Origin: Cucumis sativus
Lineage: Eukaryota; Streptophyta; Magnoliopsida; Cucurbitales; Cucurbitaceae
Direction: 5' to 3'
NCBI RefSeq assembly: GCF_000004075.3
Contig: NC_026655.2
Span: forward strand, 6,572,001 to 6,636,000
Length of the DNA stretch: 64,000 nucleotides
Positions 51,639 to 61,289 of the stretch are shown piece by piece. A program made the translations under genes and the position numbers. The notes beneath the pieces were generated by a model. That model saw only the letters and a program-made list of their open reading frames with translations, was not told the origin of the DNA and ran no database searches. The number at the start of each line of letters is the position of its first letter. Within the stretch, counting starts at the first letter, position 1.

Positions 51639-54600
51639 TTAAAGTGGCCTCGTGTGACGTCCACTGGCCCTGCCGCAAAGAAGAGCATTTCGGGGGATTG
51701 GCAATTCATCTCTGAAAGAGGTTGATGAGGTATAAACCCTGAGATAGAACTGCTGTCCCAAGTACTGTCTTGCCCAACTTTCAGATCTCACATTCCACAT
51801 TCCTACATTATCAAGTGCCATATAGATTGCTGTCCATGACTTTGGATATACCTGAAGTTCATAACAAAATAAACTATCATAAGGTCAAGTTTGGAGACAC
51901 ATATATAGACAGATCTCTAGCATTTCTAAGCGGGAATTACCTGAGTTGTGCAACGGGCAACCGTGTCTCTTAGATTGTATCGAGATCGGCTGGCAGGAGT
52001 CCATTGGCCTCCATCCATTCTGTAATCAAATCCAGCTTACATGTTAATGAGACTGAAACACTGATCTTTTGGTTCATTGAAAAAAACAGGGAAAGAAGCC
52101 CTACCCAACAACGAAGAAAGAGTAGCCACTGATATGCCAAGACTGCACAGTGTTTTCCCAATTCTGAAACACGATCTCGATGTATTCTCGAAAATTAGAA
52201 CCCATGACAGAGGTCTGGAGGTAGGCATTTCCCCAAGTGGGATTGGTGGGAATGTTGTTGAGATTGAAAACTCCAGGGATCTTGAAGTAGTCAGCCAATT
52301 TCAGTGGAGTGTCTGCTTGAACAAATGAGACGCTGTTGACAGCAAACCTCTGCTTACCATTAATAACGGGAGCTGAGTTTGCTAGTACTATTGTACGGCT
52401 CGTCTTGATTAGTCCGTAATGGTAGGAGCCTTGTGGATTGGGTCTAGGTCCACTTGCAGTTAAGTTCCATCTGATTGCAGAAGAGATTGAAACCATATTT
52501 TAACAAGCTATGACACAAAATCTTGCAAACAGGATTAACTTCAAAGTAACTGTTGCTTTCTCAAGTAATCCGGATATGTTTATAGACAACTTCCATGTTT
52601 TGCAAGTTTTTCCTCTTCATTTCGACATGAAAGATGAGATATTTCTTTCTGATCTTGAAGTTTTCCAAAATTATATTACCAGATTAAGGTAACTTAAATC
52701 GTCAATAATATTTCAAACAATACTAGACTAAAAACCAATTGAAATGCTAATAAGGAGTTGACGAAATACCGGATCGATCTAGCCTGCTGGAGAGACCACG
52801 CGATCTCAGTGGTCGGGCCACCTGGAACTGGACCAGAAACTTTCTGCCATGAATTGCTGTAGTGAAGTACAGCTGTCGTCGTGAGGATCGGAGAAGTGAA
52901 TCGAGACGAAACAACAACATAGTAATCCTTAGGAGGCTGATTAGCAGTGACCAAGACAGAGTAGGATTGCCCCAAATGGATGTCAAGAGAGGAATACGTG
53001 TTCTGGAGGGTGTGAGATCCTTCGACCTCCACCAGTTTCATCAAATGGCCTTGAATTCTGAAGTTAATGGAAGCTGAAATGCCCACATTTGAAATTCTGA
53101 ACCTATACGTCTTCCCTGAAAAACAAATATTAAGCTTAACAAGTTTACTTTCTGTAACTAATAAAAGTTCTCATTGTGCACATCAGTGGAATTATGAACA
53201 GAGTTAGCAGCAAATACTGTCGTTCACCTGGATCAACATTGAATGTATATCCATTCCACCCTCGGCCGTTGATTAGAAGCCCGTCTGGAGATGGAATGTT
53301 TTTACCGCTATCCAGGACTTGTCTCATAATCTAAGAAAGAATGAGAAACCATCTATAACAGAATTTTACAGTGTAAGACAAATGGTAACACCATTGCCTC
53401 AGAGAATGAAGAACAATAAAAAGAAAGGGAATCAAACAGGGACAAAATCCACATGGAAATTTTTTATTAGAGCATAGAATGCTTACATAATGATTGGTCT
53501 TGTACCAGTCACCAGCTAGCACTGTGAAGTCACCTGCAGGAGGAGCAAAAGGAACAGGAATTCCGGGGCGGCTCCAAATTCTAATGCCTCCAAATGCTCC
53601 AGCTGCTTTGTGAAATGCTGTTGATGGGAAGTAGAAGTAACTGCCAATTTGGTCCTTTGCCTGTAGAGTATAAGTGAAGTTCCTCATTGGAGGAATAGCA
53701 CAAGTAGTCCCATAAACTCCATCTTGCCATGAGTTCCTTCTCTGCTGTAATCCATTCCTGTAAAGTTAAATCGACAAGAAATGGTTACATCTCAATTTAC
53801 TTCAAGGTTAGAATCTCATCCTAATACAATGTCAACGTTGTATCTTATACCCAAACATCTCAAATCACAATCAGATTCAATAGGTTAAATTGTTAAAAGG
53901 GTTTTAGAGCACTTGATGGTGTTTAAATTTCACAACTAATTTTTGTTTTTGTTTCTGTTTACTAAAAACGTATTACAATCGCTTTTTCCAACTTATTTTT
54001 CCTATTCTGTTCTTATGTTGAAAAATCCATAAAGTTGAAGGTACAAAAAGTGGAATAAATGTAGTGATTTCTTCACCTTACAAAGGACCCATCAGATTTA
54101 ATGCAGTTCAGATAAAAAAAAAATTCTGTAAACTATGCAGGCCAAGATTCAAAGATATAACTTTGCCTTATTTAAGCCATTTAATGTGGTTAAATATGGA
54201 GTAACTTTTTACTTTTATGAATGATAAACAAATAAGGGATGTAAAGATGTAGCATGTGAACACTGAGGTCTACCCTAAGACGCTTGCTAGTTGAAAAGAA
54301 TATTTTAATTACACAAAAAATTAATATAAAGAATCAATAAGATCCAAGATGGGCATACAAATTAGTTATTGCATAGACCATTACTACAACAGGTCAGATA
54401 GCCATTGATTACTTTACGGATCGTTTAAGGCAACCTTAATGACACCTATTTAAAAAGAAACAACAACCAAACAAAAAAAAGAGACAGGCAAAATTGATTA
54501 AATAGGATGTTTGCTTTTACAAGATTTAACGTTCCCCCCCCCCCCCCTCCCCAAAAAAAAAAAAAGCCATTTCAAAAACTCAAGACTTTACTGCCTTCAT

Positions 54601-55292
54601 AACTTAGATCTAGAAAATGACTAGAAACTTTCCCAAGTGTTCATTTTCCCTCCAATTTCTAATTATTGGCACATTTCCCTATGTTACTGAATGCAACAAT
54701 TCGACCTTTGCCACTCTTTAGTAAGAGCAAATGCACCCCATTAGCTGGGTAACAGACAAGAAATTAATTATGTTTGGCCTTGATATCAGACAAGCCAAGT
54801 AAGTATCCCAGGTCGAGAACTCCTATTATTTGGTTTCAAACTTGCATGCAATTTCCGAGAACCAACCAGATCATTACGCTAATAGAAAGTATAAATATAA
54901 TTAGTAGTGTTACCAAGAAATAAGAAATGGCTCCTTGAGATAGTTGTACACATTGATAATCAAGTTATCATTAGTAACAGCATCAATCTGAGGTCCTGGG
55001 AACTGCCCATTAATCAAGATTCCCTGCCAAATGTTCATTACAACAACCAATAAGTTCCAAACTCATCATTTTCAAGATGAGAAAAGAAGATAAAAATGCT
55101 AACTTTTAGCTCTAAAAAGGAAGCACATAGAAATGAAAAGAATCAAAGCACCTGTTGCTTAACTCCAAGCGGATAGATATCGCCATAAGTGACTTTCCAT
55201 GTGAAAAATCTGTATGGGTTATCAGCATTAACCTCATTAACTGCAAAAAGAACCAAGATTATGAGAGAACAGAGTACTCTGTATTCCCTCAT
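51639..55292 (-). CDS. SKU5-similar / L-ascorbate oxidase homologue (multicopper-oxidase-like, 542 aa)
   Basis: Eight exons on the - strand: 55152-55292, 54914-55023, 53487-53757, 53228-53330, 52770-53115, 52105-52470, 51941-52019 and 51639-51851. They join in phase to 542 residues, the family norm. A signal peptide (about 1-23) is followed by three cupredoxin domains. Copper-ligand positions of true oxidases are replaced: NGLQQRRNSWQDG has Asn where WHG is expected, GSYFYFPST lacks the HSH pair, and MWNVRSESW stands where HCH is expected. The protein is therefore probably not an active four-copper oxidase, as known for SKS proteins, which act in wall expansion, root growth or pollen-tube growth. 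No C-terminal GPI-type hydrophobic tail is present. The start at 55292 is preferred because it opens directly into the signal peptide; an in-frame Met lies at 55328. Confidence 0.9.
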
Positions 55293-55607
55293 TGCAATAT
55301 GAAGCTTGAAATCAGCTGGAATGAACAATGTGACAGATCTAGAAGAAGAAGAAGAAGAAGAAGAAGAAGGGATTGAGTTGAGAAAAGAAAGGAACCAAAA
55401 GGGTTGATTTCTCTTTCTCTATAATTTTTTGTTCTGACTTATGAAGAGCTTTGCCTTATGTATAAGCTGAAGTCCGTCTTGGATGTTACCTAGAAGGCAC
55501 TGTGAGTTGTCAGTTTTATAGTTCAGAGCCGTAGGTGATGGAGTGAAATGCGGAAGATGGTTGTTCAAATCATCCACCGTCAATCTCAGCTTGTAAGATG
55601 GAAATGA

Positions 55608-55841
55608 ATGGTTGTGATTGCGTTAAAAATGAAAGTCTATGATGAAGACCGACTGAATTTACGAAGGTTGCCCTTTTCACGTGCTGCTTGGATAATTAAA
55701 TGTAAGATTCCTCTAAGCAGTGTACATTCCAAAGTAAAACTCACCGTCAACGGGACTTCAACACCGCCGCCGACGCTTCACCTTCAGATATTGAAATGCT
55801 TCGACGGTCGTTCTTTCAAGTGCATAGGTACATATGGTTAG
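55608..55841 (+). CDS. Hypothetical small ORF (77 aa), uncertain
   Basis: An ATG frame of 77 codons in a segment more GC-balanced than its flanks, upstream of and divergent from the SKU5-like gene. The product is basic with a Pro/Thr patch (VNGTSTPPPTLHLQ) and no signal peptide or known domain. It may be a chance frame in promoter DNA or the remnant of an exon; the sequence after CFDGRSFKCIGTYG stops without a clear splice donor in frame. No function claimed. Confidence 0.2.
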   Translation: MVVIALKMKVYDEDRLNLRRLPFSRAAWIIKCKIPLSSVHSKVKLTVNGTSTPPPTLHLQILKCFDGRSFKCIGTYG

Positions 55842-55859
55842 TGTAATGTAAACTCTACA

Positions 55860-56780
55860 TTTTCAATGACAGCGTTAATCTCTCCAGCGATAGAGGAAGG
55901 ATCTGGAGAGATTCTTGTAAGAAAGAGGAGAAAAAAGGTAAGAATTTTGCACCCTTTTAGTTAAAAATCCAAATGAACAACTTGGTTATCTTTGAAAAGA
56001 AAATGAGCAACTTATGTTAGGCATATTTGGTTTAGTTGCCTTTTTTAAACAACAGAATTTCTAGTTATTAGAGCTATTCTTAGTTTGACATTTAGTTGCT
56101 TTCATTAACCATGTTAAAAAAATACATGTAGTTTTAGTACACCTATAAATTGAGGTATACAAAGTAGATGTATTAGGTTAAAAAATATATTTTTATTTGA
56201 TAACAATTTGACTTCAATCAATATAAGTTTGATACTTTTCAATCTGTAACAATTTAGTTTAAAAATTTTAATTAGTAAAAATTGAATCTACCATGCTTTA
56301 TAAATTTGAAAATGATTAAAGTTTTAAAGGATTAAATGGTTGACAAAAAAAAGTGGTTTTTAACGTATTAAGAATACAGTATCACATGCAATTGGAGTAA
56401 GGACCCATGTGATTGTGTCCGGTCAAAAGTTCAGTCGTTTGTTAGGCAAGTTCCCATCTTCTAAAATGGAAAAACTGCTTCCATTCTCTACTGTAATTCC
56501 CTTATCTTGCTGCCTTCCAATTATAATAGTTTTTGTACCAAATTATTGAGCAAGAATATGCTGATATGGAACATGGGAAAACCAGATCAAGATCTAGAAT
56601 GTGATTTAGATACCCTGATGCTGTACCATTACAAAATCTTAAACCAACCCATTGTTTGGAATCGGATTTAAGCTAGATACAAAATCGCAAGCCAAAGCAT
56701 GCATTTTGAAGCACTGCAAACGAACAAAAAACAAAATATTAAAGCAGGCCTCACTTCAACCACTCAAAACTAAGAACAAA
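55860..56780. other. Intergenic between the SKU5-like gene and TDP2
   Basis: AT-rich; probably includes the TDP2 3' untranslated region. Nothing else recognised. Confidence 0.5.
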
Positions 56781-56789
56781 ATCCTCACA

Positions 56790-59700
56790 TCATAGGCTGC
56801 TAATTGTCAATAACAAGCCATAATGATCACTGGGCAAAACAGGCAGCTCCAGTGTCTTCCTATCTTTTCCCACTTTCTTCTCCTTGGTGTATGATAAACC
56901 AGGTATTGAATCAGTTCCAATCATTTCAATGGAATTCACCTTGAAATCTTGTAATTTACAAATAAACCGATCCAAACGCTTTTGCAATGTTCGGTTCCCA
57001 GATAACATCTTGTTCGATTTGGTATCATATGTCCAACCATTTTCGCCAGGCCTTAATTCTTCCCAAGCATCAATCCAGCCATCAGGAAAAGGAAACCGAC
57101 CATCTAACTTATCGTCCCAGTTCATGTCACCACCGAAAATGACATTAGGAGTTTCCTTAAGAAAGCCGACGGATTGTTTGGCTTGAACGACACGCTCTTT
57201 GCTGAACATTTGATTCCACGTTGGAGGTGCAGGGCAAGGACTCTCCAGATGGCTTGTAGCAACTGTAAGTGAAATGCCTTTTTGAACTTCAAGATTGCCA
57301 ATACAAAGTTCTCTCCCCATTATAGAATTGGGAAATGGTTGACAACTGAAGGATTTCACAGGCAGTTTGCTCAACTGAACATTAAAAGAATAAATCATAT
57401 TATCAGCTAAGGTGCAAAATTTTGAAAACAAAGCATAATACTGAGCAATAACAGGTTCACCACTACCCATCTTCTGCCTCTCTGCAGAATAACAAACTAA
57501 TACGAGAATAAAATTAGGAGAAAAGAAAGAAACAACAGTACCCAAAACCTAAGCTCATACAATGGATTTTAAGAAGGGCCTAAAGTGGTTGGTATGAATG
57601 CTAGACCATGGGCGTGTCTTTGTGTTTCTGGATATTCCTTTAGCATTTCGTCCAAAAGACAAAGTTCATCCAATTTTATCACTTTTCTATAATATTCTTT
57701 TCTTGAATAAATGGAGAAAAAAAAACCGAATTGTGCAATATTCCACCAATCTCCACCAATCAGTAACCCAAGATTCAAGGCTTTTATTAAATGAAAGAGA
57801 GATCCGCCAGGACAAAGATACTATAGATGCAAGATATAGAAGTGAATGAATGCTTTCTTTACACTGGGATTGAAGCAAAAAAGATCTCTTTAGAGACAAT
57901 AATTAATAATTGGGAAAGCGCATCCAAACCAATGGTATCAGCTTCGTTAAGCTCGATAATGGCTTGCTGGTCTTAGGTTTTTTGGTTTGGAAATCCAGGA
58001 GCGGTACAATAAGGAAAAGTATAAGGTAAAGTGAAAAAGTTCCCTTTTTATCTTTTGCATCCTGGGCTCCATCTACCATGGAGAATCCATTATTTTGGAC
58101 CCATTCATCGAACTTTTTTTCTTTCTCTTGTTAAATTAATCTTCCTTCCCTCTCCAAGAGAAAAAAAAATCTTCGAACTTTTACCATTGTAGTAAGAAAT
58201 AATTAGAATTGGTTATCTGGGAGTGGTGAGTGCATGTTGAGTTATTTTTTTTTTTATTTTTATGAAAATGCTGAGTTAAATTGAAAGTCCCACGTGTTGT
58301 GTGTAAGTGTGGTCCAATTTAGTGATAACAGACAAGTTTGGTAAAGGGGATGTATATTATAAAGCAGTCACCCATGTGTTGTCTCTGTTCTGGCCTAGAG
58401 TTTACTCTTGGAAAGAAGTGGTTAAACTTTCAAATCTCTCAAAGAGCTTGACGGTTGTATTCTTGCTGTTTCGTGAAAATTAATCTAATAGATCAGCTGA
58501 CTGAGAACTGTTTAGTGGTCAGGTCATGAGTCAAACCATAAACATATCAGACTTTAGAAGGAAGATAAAGAAAAAAAAAACTCAAATAAACATGTCTCGC
58601 TAAATTATTTGGCAGACCATCTCTAAAAAATGGTAAACATTCCAAACTTCTTCAACAAATGCCAATATACTCCAAATATTGATAGACACTTTCTCAACGA
58701 AAAGTAAAATATGAATGTACAGATGTCGTTGCATTGCATTGATCTGAGGCATAAAGAAAACATTTTGACATTACGTCGTCAACCATATCCAAATACCCAT
58801 TACAAAAACTCAACTTCCCAGAACCAACCCACAAGCCAGAATATGCTATAGTTATGTAGGAAATAAAAAAAGATAAAGCAAAGGAGGCAACAAAAAGCTC
58901 ACCAGCATACAAAAGTATCCGCTCGAATGAGAATCCTTGATGACCGAACAACGATAAACTTTCCACCAGTTAGTAATTTGGAAGATGTCATATATATCTG
59001 GGGTAACTTCCTGCAGCACAATATAGATATGAAATAATGTAACACAAAACTGAATTCTATAGAAACTCAGATTATCAGGTTATAAAACTACGAATGCAAA
59101 ACCTGAAAACAAATAACATCTGGTGAATGCCGTTGGATAAGTTGTCCAAGAGCTCTCATTCTATTACGCAACTCCAAATCTTCTCGAAACCAGACATTGT
59201 AAGTCATAATCTTAACCGTTTTCAGGCATGCCCTAGAACTAGAATCCCCTGTAACCCATCACCCATTAACGCAACTTCAAACCCATATTGTACTTGACAA
59301 ATCAATAGCATAAATATATAAATTGGAAAGAATAAAACAAACCCATTTCCGCAACAGCGTTCATCGACGCCTTAGTGCCCCGAAATGTGCTCAATTCTGC
59401 GTATTCGCCATGACTCTCCAAAGGAACAGGATCGTCCATTTTCCTTTTCTTGGAGGGCTGCAAGGGAAAGAACACAGACCCGACGGAAGAATCGGCATTC
59501 TCATCTTCACTGACATCAATCAAATCCTTGAAACTCGAAAGCGACAGGGCCGGAGCCCTAGTGCCACAGAGTTCGCACTCGGAGTTCGTAAATGAGTTGA
59601 GAAAAGTGCAGGCCTTGCAGGACCATTTAGGGGTTGTGGAAGAAGAAGAGGAAGATGGGGGTGGAGACGAAGGCGATAGACAGATTTTGCAGGCTGCCTT

Positions 59701-59898
59701 TTGAGAAGATGGGTTTAAGAAGGTGCATTTTTTGCAGGACCAACTAGACATTGAAAGAGAGAAACTGAGAAATGTTCGACGACTTTCAACAGTGCGATGA
59801 TGAAGAAAGAAGCCGACTGAGTGGGGAGATCGTAAAGAAGAAAAAGAAGATGATGATGATGATGATGACGACGACGACGACGCTATTGTTCGAAGCAT
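56790..59898 (-). CDS. TDP2: Tyrosyl-DNA phosphodiesterase 2 with two RanBP2 zinc fingers (464 aa)
   Basis: Hydrolyses 5'-phosphotyrosyl bonds left by abortive topoisomerase II, in nuclear DNA repair. Four exons: 59343-59898, 59103-59248, 58903-59010 and 56790-57374. They join in phase to 464 residues. Two RanBP2-type zinc fingers lie at about residues 53-73 ([14 protein letters not shown]) and 92-111 ([14 protein letters not shown]). The endonuclease/exonuclease/phosphatase domain follows with its motifs present: TYNVWF (Asn203), CFQEV (Glu235), TSHLES (His312), GGDMNWDD (Asp353) and SDHYG (Asp453-His454). Start choice: ATG 59898 adds a Ser-rich, transit-like N-terminus; ATG 59751, just before the first finger, would give 415 residues. 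Intron 3 is 1.53 kb. The arrangement with zinc fingers in place of the animal UBA domain is known for plant homologues. Confidence 0.88.
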
Positions 59899-59899
59899 T

Positions 59900-61285
59900 G
59901 AGGATTTGCTCGACTTATGCCGCTTCGAGCTCCCCACTCCGTCGTCGTTTCTATCAACATTCTACGTAAAAAAAAAAAAAAACTTTTAGCCCGGACGACA
60001 TGTCGTTTCATACGAGTGGGAAGAATCAACTTTTAACAAATAAAATCCATCATTTAGTCAACAGAAGATTGGAACTAAACAAAATTAGTAAATCTATCCA
60101 AAAAAATTAACTTTGTGTGTTTTCAATTTGAACTATGGATTGCCATTTAGTGAATAGAGTGGAATGTGCATAAAAATGTCTTCTTTATGTGGTCATTCAT
60201 TAACAATTACGTTATGAAGCTATCCTATGTAATAAAAACCTATTAAACTATTCTTATATTATAACTTTTTATCTTTTAAACAATAGAATAAAATTTGGTT
60301 AAACTATTGTTCTTACTCTAAATTAATTTCTATGTTTGGTTTATTATTAGGTTAAAAATGCTTTGCATCTTGAACTTGGATGAGAAATAATGATTTAGTT
60401 CCCAAGCTTTTATTATATTATTTAATAATTCTCATTAAAACTTAACTTTGTTTTTTAAACCTAGATAAAATAGTTCAAATTTTAAAGTATAAAGAGTAAA
60501 TTATTTATTATTGATATTTCTATTATTTTTTTTAATAATCTCCATTAACATTTTCTTTTAAATTTTTTATCACATAGAAATTATTATTATTATTTAACTA
60601 ATTTTAATACAAATTAACATTAAATGACTAAATTATAACAATTAATTAACCTCTAGGTTGTGTGGTTCTCTTTTGGCTTTTAACGTGGTGTTTATTTTCA
60701 AATATATATATATATTACACATATATATACCTCTAAATATAATAGTTGTATTAATGAAACTTCTAACTTTCACAAATGTATCTAATTAAAAGTTTAGAGT
60801 TTAAATTGATACAACCTCGAAAATTAAGGGTTTAAATTAATATAACAATCTAAATCGTTATAACCTTTATAGTTTAGGGTATAAATGGATATTTTTTCTA
60901 TAAATAACAAATTACAGTAAGTAGGTGAAATAGTATTTTAACATTCAAGATAAATAAGGATTCTTTTTCTCAACCTTCCATGTGCAAACTTAGCTCTTCA
61001 TACTCTTTTATATGCATCTTTTAACTTTAGGCCATAATTCAACAAAAACCACTTTAGTAACTTTAGCAATTACAATAAAGAAGAGAGAAAGTTAGCTTAA
61101 CAAGAAAAAAAAATTATTCCCAATTGAATAAACAAAATTTCTGAAATCTACTAAAAAGGAAAGAAAGAGGCCTTTCCCAGAATCTTCCAATTGAATTTCA
61201 ACTCTACCTTAATAAAAATATTACATTTCAAATTACATAATATATAAACCCTTTTTTTTTATTAATATTATTTTTCTACATCAGC
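59900..61285. other. TDP2 promoter side and intergenic DNA
   Basis: An ATG at 59960 on the - strand opens a short frame overlapping the TDP2 start in another frame, a possible upstream ORF. The rest is AT-rich with TA runs near 60703-60730. No gene supported. Confidence 0.45.
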
Positions 61286-61289
61286 CTCC

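Noticed and set aside
59899-59937. N-terminal extension of TDP2 reading GSSKRHKSSKSS
   Set aside because: The frame opens with GTG and has no upstream ATG in frame; ATG at 59898 was used instead.
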